Below, piece by piece: positions 1 through 7,882 of a stretch of 36,805 bases of DNA. The notes under the pieces were generated by a model. The model was not told the DNA's origin and ran no database searches. It saw only the letters and a list, made by a program, of their open reading frames with translations. The position numbers and the translations under genes were made by a program. Position 1 is the first letter of the stretch; each line of letters opens with the position of its first letter. The stretch comes from an uncultured Chryseobacterium sp. (lineage in GTDB: Bacteria; Bacteroidota; Bacteroidia; Flavobacteriales; Weeksellaceae): contig NZ_CAJYMO010000115.1 in the NCBI RefSeq assembly GCF_913776365.1, positions 1-36,805 of the forward strand, written 5' to 3'.

Positions 1-582
1 CTGAGGATGTCCGGGAAGAAAGGGGTACGGCAGCTTTCCCTGTTTGAGGTCGCCATTATCATTGCGCTGGGCTCAGCAGCCGGAGATCCGATGTTCAACA
101 AAGAATCTTCCATTCTCACTTCCGTAGTGGTATTTGCGGCCATTATCATCCTCTACCGGCTGATTACTTTATGGGCGAGCAAAAGCGAAAAGTTCGAAAG
201 GATTATTGAAGGCGATCCGCTGTATGTAATTGAAAACGGAGAATTCATATTATTGGATAACCTCAGCCATACTTTTGCCAAAGATGAATTTTTTGCCGAG
301 ATGCGGCAGGTCAGCATTGAGCATCTCGGCCAGATCAAAACCGCTATCCTGGAAACCAACGGAAAGATCAGTTTTTATTATTTTGAGGATAAAGACGTAA
401 GATACGGTTTGCCGATACAGCCTAAAGTCTATGAAAAAAAATCGGAGCAGGTTCCGGAGGCCGGTATGTATGCCTGTACGTATTGCGGCCATACGGAAGA
501 ACTGCAACAGGGAATATCCCATTGTCCCAACTGCAAAAGAAAGGAATGGGTGGAGGCCCTGAACACAAAAAGGCTGACGTAA
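1..582 (+). CDS. DUF421 (YcaP/YetF family) membrane protein, 5' truncated by window edge
   Basis: This is the C-terminal part of a DUF421 protein, an inner-membrane family of unclear function. The frame is open to the first base (Leu-Arg precede the first ATG at 7), and the residues LRMSGKKGVRQLS match the loop normally found inside the family ahead of the last transmembrane helix. The true start therefore lies outside the window and the ATG at 7 is internal. One hydrophobic helix follows (about residues 38-55 counted from that ATG), then the soluble YetF-type alpha/beta domain with the EGDPLYVIENGE segment. An unusual tail carries two CxxC pairs (CTYC and CPNC, separated by about 14 residues), which looks like a zinc ribbon. 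The gene converges on the cytochrome peroxidase gene with only 9 bp between the stops. Family assignment is fairly secure; the function is not known. Confidence 0.85.
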   Translation: MRMSGKKGVRQLSLFEVAIIIALGSAAGDPMFNKESSILTSVVVFAAIIILYRLITLWASKSEKFERIIEGDPLYVIENGEFILLDNLSHTFAKDEFFAEMRQVSIEHLGQIKTAILETNGKISFYYFEDKDVRYGLPIQPKVYEKKSEQVPEAGMYACTYCGHTEELQQGISHCPNCKRKEWVEALNTKRLT

Positions 583-591
583 TCCTGATCG

Positions 592-1758
592 TTACTCCGG
601 CAGCACCGGCGGTGCCATTCTGCGGTTTTTCGTATTTAATGTTCCCAGAAAAGCTTCCAGCTGGGCAATTTCCTCATCGGAAAGATCCAGCAGCCGCATC
701 ATTCCGGACTTCTCTGAATTCAATGCAGTGCCTTTATATAAAGTTGAAGGATGGCCAGGCTTTTCAGGATTTCCCTTGCTGTAAAACTGGATGACTTCTG
801 TGAGGGTTGTAAACAATCCGTTATGCATCCAGGGGCCGGTACGGTTGACTTCACGTAATGAAGGCACCCGGAATTTTCCGGCATCTTCCGGCTTTTGAGT
901 GACGATAAATCTTCCCAGGTCTTCCTGCTCCGATCCTAAAAGCGAGGTCCCGATATTTTCAAAACGGTGATTGGAAAAGTACCCCGAATTATGGCAGTTG
1001 ATGCATTGTGCCTTGGTACGGAACAGATGCAGGCCCATCACTTCATTATCCGTAAAAGCATCGGCTTTTCCGTCAATAAACTGATCAAACTTACTGGGTG
1101 GACTCACGATGGTCCGTTCAAATGCAGCCAGAGCCTTTGAAATGTTATCTTTCGTAACCTTTTTACTGCCGAATGCTTTTTGAAATAAGACTTCGTATCC
1201 TTTGATCTTTGCAATTTTTCCTGCCGCGATATCGATATGCCCGCTCATTTCCCGCGCATCCTGTATGGGCATCTGCGACTGGTTTTCCAGCGAAGCGGCA
1301 CGGCCGTCCCAGAACAGCGTACCTGCATACGCCGAATTCAGTATCGTCATGGCATTCCGGGTTCCGAGCTGGCGGTTGTGGCCGAAAGAAAAAGTACGGC
1401 CGTCTCCCCATGCCAGTTCCGGATCATGGCAAGAAGCACAGGCAATCTGGTCAGACGCGGAAAGCCGCGGATCAAAAAAAAGCGTTTTTCCCAGCACGAC
1501 TTTCTCTTCGGAATAAGGATTATCCTCCGGGAATTGTAGTTCCGGCAAATGTCCGATTTCTGAAAAGTAAGGCTCCGCTTCGGCATCCAGCATGGGCTTC
1601 GGCCATGTTGCCGGATCACCGGAAGCGTATAATTTCCGGAGCCGGGCAATAAAGTCCGCTCTTTCGCGGATTTCCCTGTTTACCGTATTGCCCAGGCAGT
1701 TCTGTAAGAAGGAAATCGATAAAAAAGCGAGCAACATCCAGCTCAGCACAGTTTTCAT
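592..1758 (-). CDS. Di-haem cytochrome c peroxidase (MauG/CcpA family)
   Basis: Predicted periplasmic enzyme that reduces hydrogen peroxide with electrons from small c-type cytochromes or, in MauG relatives, oxidises other substrates. The 388-residue protein has an N-terminal hydrophobic export signal (about residues 3-20, with a Cys at 21 that might be a relaxed lipobox). It carries two c-type haem sites, CASCH at 107-111 and CINCH at 252-256. The family blocks LGKTLFFDPRLS, LGTRNAMTILN, LFWDGRAASLENQ and the C-terminal GPWMHNGLF are all present, and the length is normal for the family. It is transcribed alone on the minus strand from a well-formed Bacteroidota promoter just upstream. The physiological substrate cannot be told from sequence. 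Assignment to the family is firm. Confidence 0.93.
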   Translation of the reverse strand: MKTVLSWMLLAFLSISFLQNCLGNTVNREIRERADFIARLRKLYASGDPATWPKPMLDAEAEPYFSEIGHLPELQFPEDNPYSEEKVVLGKTLFFDPRLSASDQIACASCHDPELAWGDGRTFSFGHNRQLGTRNAMTILNSAYAGTLFWDGRAASLENQSQMPIQDAREMSGHIDIAAGKIAKIKGYEVLFQKAFGSKKVTKDNISKALAAFERTIVSPPSKFDQFIDGKADAFTDNEVMGLHLFRTKAQCINCHNSGYFSNHRFENIGTSLLGSEQEDLGRFIVTQKPEDAGKFRVPSLREVNRTGPWMHNGLFTTLTEVIQFYSKGNPEKPGHPSTLYKGTALNSEKSGMMRLLDLSDEEIAQLEAFLGTLNTKNRRMAPPVLPE

Positions 1759-1774
1759 AAAGATAATGTTTGAA

Positions 1775-1804
1775 CAAAATTAGGATTATTGCCGGTAAAA
1801 ACAA
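1775..1804 (-). promoter_or_regulatory. Bacteroidota-type promoter of the cytochrome c peroxidase gene
   Basis: Read on the minus strand, TTG (1804-1802) is followed after 19 bp by TAATTTTG (1782-1775). This fits the Bacteroidota consensus of a -33 TTG and a -7 TAnnTTTG with 19-21 bp spacing. The -7 box ends 16 bp before the ATG at 1758, giving a short leader. It is the best-formed promoter in the window. Confidence 0.6.
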
Positions 1805-1948
1805 TATTCCCTTTCAGGAATTCTAAGCGTACCATCCTGACAGAACCCCTGGTACATACCACTTCCCTGCCTTTAAGAAAAACAAAATGCCTTTATTTGG
1901 AACGATTAACGGAGAACGGGCAAGCCTGATGTTAAAATCAGCATATTT

Positions 1949-1978
1949 TTTGTTGGCTTTACAGTACACCTAATCTTC
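1949..1978 (+). promoter_or_regulatory. Possible Bacteroidota promoter before exonuclease III
   Basis: TTTG (1949-1952) is followed after 18 bp by TAATCTTC (1971-1978), a one-mismatch version of TAnnTTTG, ending 5 bp before the ATG. The transcript would be nearly leaderless, so the assignment is weak. Confidence 0.25.
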
Positions 1979-1983
1979 CGGTC

Positions 1984-2754
1984 ATGAAAATAGCAACCTA
2001 TAATGTAAACGGCATCAATGCCAGGCTTCCGGTACTGCTCCGGTGGCTTGAAGAGGCACAGCCGGATGTGGTCTGCCTGCAGGAACTGAAGGCTCCTCAG
2101 GAAAAATTCCCCATCGAAGAAATTCACAGGGCAGGCTATAAGGCGGTCTGGCATGGACAGAAAAGCTGGAACGGCGTGGCTATCCTTTCGCGGGAACATG
2201 AAATTACCGAGGTGCAGCGATCGCTGCCGGGAGATGCCGATGATGTACAGAGCCGGTACCTTGAAGCGATCATCGACCAGAAAGTCATCTGCTGCCTGTA
2301 CCTGCCGAATGGCAATCCTTATCCCGGACCTAAATTCGACTATAAGCTTTCATGGCTGAAACGGTTTAGGAAAAGAACGGATGAACTGATTGAAATGGAT
2401 CTTCCTGCTGTACTTATAGGCGATTTTAATATCATTCCCACTCCTTCGGATGCATACAGGCCTGAGCGTTGGGACAATGATGCATTGTACAGGCCTGAGG
2501 TGCGTGAAGCATTCCGTGAACTTCTGGAGAAAGGCTGGCTGGATTCCGTCAGAACACTTTATCCTGAAGAAAAAGTGTACACCTTCTGGGACTACCTGTA
2601 TAAATCCTATTCGAGAAATGCAGGGCTGAGAATCGATCATATTTTAATAAGTCCTTACCTGACCGGTTACCTGAAAGGCGGTGGCGTCGATAAGCACGTC
2701 CGCGGCTGGGAGAAAAGCAGCGACCATGCACCGGTATGGATTCAGCTTGAATAA
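1984..2754 (+). CDS. xth: Exodeoxyribonuclease III (AP endonuclease, EEP family)
   Basis: Cytoplasmic base-excision-repair enzyme: it cleaves DNA 5' to abasic sites and trims 3' blocked ends or 3' strands of duplex DNA. The 256-residue protein shows the whole catalytic set of the exonuclease/endonuclease/phosphatase fold. Asn7 lies in TYNVNGI, metal-binding Glu34 in CLQELK, Tyr106 in CLYLPNG, Asp147 and Asn149 in IGDFNI, and Asp247-His248 in the terminal SSDHAP block. The RIDHI motif is at 216-220. Length is typical. The gene stands alone, divergent from the cytochrome peroxidase gene across a 225-bp spacer. Confidence is high. Confidence 0.96.
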   Translation: MKIATYNVNGINARLPVLLRWLEEAQPDVVCLQELKAPQEKFPIEEIHRAGYKAVWHGQKSWNGVAILSREHEITEVQRSLPGDADDVQSRYLEAIIDQKVICCLYLPNGNPYPGPKFDYKLSWLKRFRKRTDELIEMDLPAVLIGDFNIIPTPSDAYRPERWDNDALYRPEVREAFRELLEKGWLDSVRTLYPEEKVYTFWDYLYKSYSRNAGLRIDHILISPYLTGYLKGGGVDKHVRGWEKSSDHAPVWIQLE

Positions 2755-2838
2755 TCAGATCATCTGTTCCCTACCCCATAACGGTAAAATATACCATAAC
2801 CGGATTCAAATCTAACATACTGACCGGTTTAGTCGTCA

Positions 2839-2846
2839 TAACTTTG
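2839..2846 (+). promoter_or_regulatory. -7 box of the usp operon promoter
   Basis: TAACTTTG is an exact match to the Bacteroidota -7 consensus TAnnTTTG and lies 31 bp upstream of the Usp start codon. No convincing -33 TTG is visible at the right spacing. Confidence 0.45.
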
Positions 2847-2877
2847 CATTTTTATATCACCACACAATCATTTTTAT

Positions 2878-3801
2878 ATGAAAACTGAAATTAAAACCTT
2901 ACTTGTTCCTGTAGATTTTACAGAAAAATCAAATAATGCCGTTACCATGGCGGTCCATATGGCCGGAAGGCATGAAGCCCGGATCATCCTCTTCCACCAT
3001 TTCAGCAATTATTATATTATTGACAGGACGGGCAAGCAGGCCGTAGGTACCGATACCGTTCAGGAAAACTTTGCCCTGGCCGAAAAAGGACTCAGGGAGA
3101 TGAAACATTCTGCAGAAAAACAGAATCCTCTCCTTAAGGTGGACAGCGTCATCGGCAACAGCACCATGATAGACAGCCTGAACGAATGTATTGTTTCGGA
3201 AAACGTAGACCTGGTGGTAGCAGGAACTTCGGGCAAGCAGAGAATCAGGGAATTTTTCCTGGGCTCAGCTTCCTATGAGATCCTCACCGGGGCACACTGC
3301 TCGGTGCTGCTGGTGCCGGAAAACTGCCATACCTACGACTTTGAAAAGATTCTTGTCCCGGTACGCGTAACAGAGCATCTGCATGATAAAATGGTGCTTT
3401 CGCAAACCATTGCCCGGAAGAACAATGCCAAAATCAGTCTGCTGGGAGTCTGTAAAGAAGAAGACGCGGACCGCATCAAGGCAGCTTATGACGCGTTATG
3501 GGAAACGCTGTCCAAAGGGATCATCGAATACTCAACCTCGTTTCTGTTGACAAAAGACAAAGCCCTGCAGATTTCAAGGTTTTCAAAGATAGACCATGCC
3601 GATATCATCATCCTGAATTATCATGATGAGAATAACTGGAAGTCGCTGTTTTCAGAAAATTTTTTCAAACAGGTCATCAATCTAACCGATATCCCCCTGT
3701 TTTTCATGAAAGATACGGCAGGTATCAAAAACACAATTGCCGGAGAAAATAAGGTTAACAACAATGCAGGATTTGATATTACCCTGCCCAATCCGGGATA
3801 A
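2878..3801 (+). CDS. Universal stress protein with tandem UspA domains
   Basis: Cytoplasmic stress protein of 307 residues with two Usp domains. The first (about 1-147) starts with TLLVPVDFT and carries a perfect ATP-binding signature G-2x-G-9x-GS: G116, G119 and G129-S130 in AGTSGK...FLGSAS. The second (about 155-280) starts with ILVPVRVTE but lacks this glycine signature, so it is probably non-nucleotide-binding. Tandem Usp proteins of this layout are common in Flavobacteriia. It is the first gene of a three-gene operon: its TAA overlaps the ATG of the acetyltransferase by one base (TAATG), which suggests coupled translation. A -7 promoter box lies just upstream. The specific stress signal is unknown. 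Confidence 0.92.
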   Translation: MKTEIKTLLVPVDFTEKSNNAVTMAVHMAGRHEARIILFHHFSNYYIIDRTGKQAVGTDTVQENFALAEKGLREMKHSAEKQNPLLKVDSVIGNSTMIDSLNECIVSENVDLVVAGTSGKQRIREFFLGSASYEILTGAHCSVLLVPENCHTYDFEKILVPVRVTEHLHDKMVLSQTIARKNNAKISLLGVCKEEDADRIKAAYDALWETLSKGIIEYSTSFLLTKDKALQISRFSKIDHADIIILNYHDENNWKSLFSENFFKQVINLTDIPLFFMKDTAGIKNTIAGENKVNNNAGFDITLPNPG

Positions 3802-4259
3802 TGATAAAACAAAATATGATAACACTTGATATTTACACTGAAAAGAACACCCTACATGATGATGAGAAAAATGAAGTGGCAAGCTTTCTCTTCCGCCACC
3901 TGGAACAATACGGAGATCCTCAGCACGATATCCTGGAAGCCATCAATTATTCAATGGGCGAGCAGGATAAACCCGGCGGTTTGCTGATCACCGCAAGAAA
4001 TCCGGCCGGGAAAACCGTAGGAGCCGTTGTGGTCAACAGGACCGGTATGAGCGGCTATATCCCGGAATATATCCTTGTCTATATTGCTACTGATAAAGCG
4101 ATGCGTGGACAGGGAACAGGCAGATTGCTGATGCAGAAAGCCATCGATTCCGCAGATGGCGATATCGCACTCCACTGCGAACCGGAGAATCCGGCAAGGC
4201 ATCTGTATGAGAAGCTGGGATTCAGCAGCAAATACATAGAAATGCGGTTAAAAAAATAA
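3801..4259 (+). CDS. GNAT family N-acetyltransferase
   Basis: Acetyl-CoA-dependent acyltransferase of unknown acceptor. The 152-residue protein has a central strand YILVYIATDK followed by the acetyl-CoA pyrophosphate loop RGQGTG (R102, G105 and G107 of the Q/RxxGxG motif). Motif B near the end is NPARHLYEKLGF, typical of the family. The start at 3801 overlaps the upstream stop by one base; Met6 (3816) is an alternative start and would remove only MIKQN. It is followed one base after its stop by the racemase-family gene, so all three genes are almost certainly one transcript. Its neighbours suggest amino-acid or small-amine modification, but that is inference. Confidence 0.88.
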   Translation: MIKQNMITLDIYTEKNTLHDDEKNEVASFLFRHLEQYGDPQHDILEAINYSMGEQDKPGGLLITARNPAGKTVGAVVVNRTGMSGYIPEYILVYIATDKAMRGQGTGRLLMQKAIDSADGDIALHCEPENPARHLYEKLGFSSKYIEMRLKK

Positions 4260-4260
4260 G

Positions 4261-5391
4261 ATGTCGTACATTACTTTAGATAAAGAAAAACTGATCCATA
4301 ATTACCGCTTCCTCAACGCCCTGTTTAAAGAACATTCCATTGAATGGGCCGTCGTGGCCAAACTTCTCTGCGGAAATGAGCTGTTCCTGGAATGCCTCCT
4401 GGAAATTACCGACCGGGATGTCTGCGATTCACGGCTGAGCAATCTGAAAAAGATCAAAAAAATTGCTCCGGCTACCCGCACCATCTACATCAAGCCTCCG
4501 GCTAAGAGACTTGCAGCAAGTATTGTGAAGTATGCAGATGTAAGCTTCAATTCTGAGCTGGATACGATAAAGGCCCTTTCTGAACAGGCGGTACAGCAGC
4601 AAAAGCTCCATCAGATCGTCATTATGGTGGAAATGGGCGAACTGCGGGAAGGCGTGATGTCAGATAATCTGAAAAAGCTTTACGGAAAAATCATCCGGCT
4701 TCCGGCTATTGAAGTGGCCGGCATCGGGATGAACCTGAATTGCCTGAATGGTATTTTGCCCGACCGGGAGAAGCTGTCTCAGCTCATATCCCACACAAAA
4801 GACCTTGAACACAGTTATCACCGGCCCATTCCTACAATTACCGCCGGATCATCGGTAACCGTTCCGCTGCTTTTTTCGGGGGAAGTTCCTCATGAAATCA
4901 ATCATTTCAGGATCGGGGAAACCCTTTTCTTCGGTACGGATGTCTTCCATGACCGGAACATCAGCGGCATGTACCAGGACGTGTTCAAAGTGACCGCAGA
5001 AATACTGGAGATTACTGAAAAACCTATGGTCCCGAACGGCCTGTCCGGTACCAACCTTACCGGAGAACGCCCGGTATTTGATGAAAACAACCGGAACAAA
5101 ACCTCTGTAAGGGCTATCGTTGATCTCGGACTGCTGGATATAGACCCCTCCGATATTTTTCCGCTGCAGGAAGGCCTGGAGATCATAGGAGCAAGCTCCG
5201 ACATGATGATCCTGAATATCGGTGAGGGCAGCCCGGATCTGAAAGTCGGAGACACCCTCGATTTCGGAATGAATTATATGGCGGTGCTCAGGACAATGAA
5301 CTCCGAATATGTAGATAAAAAGGTGGAGCATGCCTCCGTTACCGGGATGAATATCCCGGAACCCTGCCATTGGCCTGCAGTGCCGGCCTGA
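4261..5391 (+). CDS. PLP-dependent alanine/ornithine racemase family enzyme
   Basis: Fold-type III PLP enzyme of the alanine racemase N-terminal superfamily, closest in pattern to ornithine-racemase-like proteins and not to classical alanine racemase. The PLP lysine is Lys34 in VVAKLLCGN. Further family blocks are VCDSRLSNLKKI, MGELREGVM, GMNLNCLNGILPD, the phosphate-binding ITAGSSVTVP, and INHFRIGETLFFG. Length (376) fits the family. Start at 4261 is one base after the acetyltransferase stop. It is the last gene of the usp operon and is followed by a rho-independent terminator. A racemase for a basic or neutral amino acid is the best guess; the substrate cannot be read from sequence. Confidence 0.9.
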   Translation: MSYITLDKEKLIHNYRFLNALFKEHSIEWAVVAKLLCGNELFLECLLEITDRDVCDSRLSNLKKIKKIAPATRTIYIKPPAKRLAASIVKYADVSFNSELDTIKALSEQAVQQQKLHQIVIMVEMGELREGVMSDNLKKLYGKIIRLPAIEVAGIGMNLNCLNGILPDREKLSQLISHTKDLEHSYHRPIPTITAGSSVTVPLLFSGEVPHEINHFRIGETLFFGTDVFHDRNISGMYQDVFKVTAEILEITEKPMVPNGLSGTNLTGERPVFDENNRNKTSVRAIVDLGLLDIDPSDIFPLQEGLEIIGASSDMMILNIGEGSPDLKVGDTLDFGMNYMAVLRTMNSEYVDKKVEHASVTGMNIPEPCHWPAVPA

Positions 5392-5402
5392 CCACTCCAC
5401 CC

Positions 5403-5428
5403 TACCGTAGCTTTTCTGCGGTATTTTT
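5403..5428 (+). terminator. Rho-independent terminator of the usp-GNAT-racemase operon
   Basis: TACCGTAG (5403-5410), a CTTTT loop and CTGCGGTA (5416-5423) form an 8-bp stem with one wobble pair, followed directly by five T residues. It sits 12 bp after the racemase stop. Confidence 0.75.
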
Positions 5429-5460
5429 CTATCTTTATACGCAGACTCTAAAACTCTATC

Positions 5461-6342
5461 TTGGATCACAAAATAAAAACCCTTCATCTCCAGCACCTTA
5501 ACAGGTCCCATCACCTCCGTAATGAAATGATGATCCAGCCTGTTGCAGAATTTTTTAACAAGAACAGCCCGCATCATCAATATAAGAACCGGTTTTATGC
5601 CGTCTTCCTTTTCAGAAACGGCTGCGGTTCCCTGAGTATCGATAACCAGGAATTCCGGATCTGTGCAGACCGTTTCTTTTTTATCAATTACCACCAGATC
5701 TACCATTTCCGGGAAGTTTCCGCAGAGGGTTTCGTATGCATGTTCACCAAATCATTCTACAACCATGTGTATACCGGCAACCGGCTGATCAGGAGCGACA
5801 GCATTCTCACCAATGTCCCTCCTTATTCCGATATGGAAGGATCCGGCGGGAAAGACCTGTGGCAACGATTCAGGCTGCTGCAGCGGGAGTTCTCCAAAAA
5901 CCACCCGCTTTCCAGGGAGATCCTCTGCCTCGAACTGAAAATTCTGATCCTTCAGTATCTTCGGAGTGCAGGCGCCATTGAAGCGCCGGGCCGGGCTGTC
6001 CATCATAAAAAACAGCTGGCTGAGCAGTTTTCAGAACTTGTAGACAAGCATTATAAAGAATTCAGGACTACCGCTCCTTATGCAAAGATGCTTAACATTA
6101 CCCCGAATTACCTTAATGCCTTAACCAAGGCATACTCAGGTTTTACAGCAGGGCAGCTGATCAAAAACAGGGTAATCCTTGAAGCGGAGCGTCTTCTGAT
6201 GCATACCGCCGCTTCCGTTTCTGAAATCTCCTATGAGCTGGGCTTTCATGACAATTCCCATTTCGGTACCTATTTTAAATCGGCAAAAGGAATTTCACCG
6301 CAACGGTACAGGACGGAAAAATCCCGGCCCGATATTTTCTGA
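5461..6342 (+). CDS. AraC family transcriptional regulator
   Basis: DNA-binding regulator of 293 residues if the TTG at 5461 is used. Met23 and Met24 (5527 and 5530) are alternative starts. TTG is preferred because a near-consensus -7 box (TATCTTTA, 5430-5437) lies just upstream and the N-terminal residues look like the cupin-type sensor domain of the family (about 25-165). The C-terminal 100 residues hold the double HTH: first helix pair around MLNITPNYLNALTKAYSG, second around VSEISYELGFHDNSHFGTYF, ending in the hallmark GISPQRYR. The following hydrolase gene starts 43 bp after its stop, so the pair may be co-transcribed. The ligand is unknown. Confidence 0.9.
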   Translation: MDHKIKTLHLQHLNRSHHLRNEMMIQPVAEFFNKNSPHHQYKNRFYAVFLFRNGCGSLSIDNQEFRICADRFFFINYHQIYHFREVSAEGFVCMFTKSFYNHVYTGNRLIRSDSILTNVPPYSDMEGSGGKDLWQRFRLLQREFSKNHPLSREILCLELKILILQYLRSAGAIEAPGRAVHHKKQLAEQFSELVDKHYKEFRTTAPYAKMLNITPNYLNALTKAYSGFTAGQLIKNRVILEAERLLMHTAASVSEISYELGFHDNSHFGTYFKSAKGISPQRYRTEKSRPDIF

Positions 6343-6385
6343 TCTTCCTACTGACCCAAAAAAGATCAAGCCTTCTGTTACCGAT

Positions 6386-7516
6386 ATGAAAAAACTACTG
6401 ACTGCATTTGCCACAGGAATCTCCGGAGCCGTTGCCCTCATCCTGATTTCAGGATACGGATATATTTTTAAGGCTATTGCCATGAATCTGAAAAGAGGGC
6501 CGCTGACACCTTCCATAGATGACGAAGAAAAATTCCCTTCCCGGCCTATTCCTAATTCCCGGCCGGCCCCATGGAAAAAAAGCAGCGCCTGCAATGCCGT
6601 CCGCCTTCCGGAAGACGTTCTCAAAGAACTCAGAAAAACAAGGGCATCCTCTTTGGTGGTCATCCGGAATAACGAACTGGTTTTTGAGCAATACTGGAAA
6701 GATCATGATCCCTCTTCCCTGATGAATTCCTTTTCCATGGCCAAAGGTATCCTTTCGGTACTTACGGGCTGTGCCATTGATGACGGCTACCTGGAATCCG
6801 AAGACCAGCTGATCTCATCCGTTTTCCCCAGGTACAAGGACAGTACTTACGGAAAATTTCTGACTTTCCGGCACCTGATGACGATGCAGGCCGGGCTCGA
6901 CTGGAAAGAAGAATACCACCATCCGTTTGCCGAAAACTCAAAACAATATTTTATTGATGACCTGGCATCCCAGGTTTTTGATATCGAAGTGAATAAAATG
7001 CCGGGACAGCAGTACGAATACCAGAGTGCCGCTGCCCAGCTGCTGGGCCTCGCTCTCAGGAAAGTTACGGGCAGAAGCCTCGCAGAATACCTTTCGGAAA
7101 AACTGTGGAAGCCTCTCGGAGCGGAATTTCCTGCCAGATGGAGTACCGACGAGAAAGGGGTGGAAAAAGCGTTCTGCTGCATCCATGCCACCGCACGGGA
7201 TTTCGCAAAACTGGGACAATTGATTATGCAAAATGGTAAATGGAACGGGAGACAGCTCATCAGCGAGGAGTTTTGTAAAAGACTGCTGGCCCCTACTTCC
7301 GTAAATGATGCTTTCTGCTATACCGTGTGGGCTGATGATGAAAGTGAAGTACAGTACCGCTTTTTCTACGGATTCCTGGGCCAGTTCATCATTATGATTC
7401 CTGAACGGGACATGGTTGTGGTAAAAACCGGCTTCTACAACCGGCTTGATGTCGATAAGAAGCAAAGGCCGCTCCAGGTAAAGCTGATGGCAGAAAAGCT
7501 CGCAGCAATCTTCTGA
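6386..7516 (+). CDS. Serine beta-lactamase-like hydrolase (class C / PBP fold)
   Basis: Membrane-anchored or exported serine hydrolase of the beta-lactamase/D-aminopeptidase/esterase superfamily, 376 residues. The ATG at 6386 is chosen because it gives a proper N-terminal hydrophobic segment (about residues 4-28). The longer frame from 6233 would overlap the AraC gene by 110 bp and has no family resemblance in the extra part. The catalytic SxxK is S117-M-A-K120 within NSFSMAKGILS. The Tyr motif is represented by YEYQSA where class C enzymes have YxN. The block FRHLMTMQAGLDW is also typical. These proteins are frequently esterases or peptidases, not antibiotic hydrolases. Substrate unknown; regulation by the upstream AraC protein is a reasonable guess. 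Confidence 0.88.
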   Translation: MKKLLTAFATGISGAVALILISGYGYIFKAIAMNLKRGPLTPSIDDEEKFPSRPIPNSRPAPWKKSSACNAVRLPEDVLKELRKTRASSLVVIRNNELVFEQYWKDHDPSSLMNSFSMAKGILSVLTGCAIDDGYLESEDQLISSVFPRYKDSTYGKFLTFRHLMTMQAGLDWKEEYHHPFAENSKQYFIDDLASQVFDIEVNKMPGQQYEYQSAAAQLLGLALRKVTGRSLAEYLSEKLWKPLGAEFPARWSTDEKGVEKAFCCIHATARDFAKLGQLIMQNGKWNGRQLISEEFCKRLLAPTSVNDAFCYTVWADDESEVQYRFFYGFLGQFIIMIPERDMVVVKTGFYNRLDVDKKQRPLQVKLMAEKLAAIF

Positions 7517-7882
7517 CGGCAGAATGCCTATGTTGAGGCGATATAAACCCTTCTTCTAATGCCTGCCAAAAATAATTGCTTCACGCTTTTCTCCGTATTC
7601 TGAAATATTCACCTATCTTTGCAATATATTGCTTACCTGCTGATATTCAAAATCATTCAGAACATTTTTTATCAGGAAATCTTCCGTGCAGCAGTACCGT
7701 GCAGCAGAAGAGTGTCGGCGGTTCCCATGGATCCGGTCTGTAGATCCTTTTCCATGGACAGAGACAAAGCAGCGGATAAAAAGAGGCATAACAGGAGCGT
7801 AAGCAAGCAACACAACCAGCCTGCCGGCAATACAGCAACAGGGTATTGCAGCACGCAAAATAATTAATATTCATTGTAATAC
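7517..7882. other. Intergenic leader region before the PAS kinase
   Basis: 366 bp without a supported gene. Small frames here show no codon bias or recognisable family. It contains an exact -7 box (7614-7621) and two copies of CCGTGCAGCAG about 13 bp apart (7684-7707). Two CCATGG sites flank paired GATC sequences (about 7726-7758) and could form a hairpin in a long 5' leader of the kinase mRNA. Confidence 0.4.
7614..7621 (+). promoter_or_regulatory. -7 promoter box upstream of the double-PAS kinase
   Basis: TATCTTTG is an exact TAnnTTTG match. If used, it gives a leader of about 255 nt before the kinase ATG at 7883. No clear -33 element is visible. Confidence 0.4.

Noticed and set aside
4849..5706. 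285-codon open frame on the minus strand
   Set aside because: It lies antisense to the racemase-family and AraC genes, both of which have clear families; the frame itself has no recognisable motif.
6233..6385. N-terminal extension of the beta-lactamase-like hydrolase
   Set aside because: It would overlap the AraC HTH coding region and adds residues unlike any signal peptide; the ATG at 6386 gives a normal membrane-targeting N-terminus.
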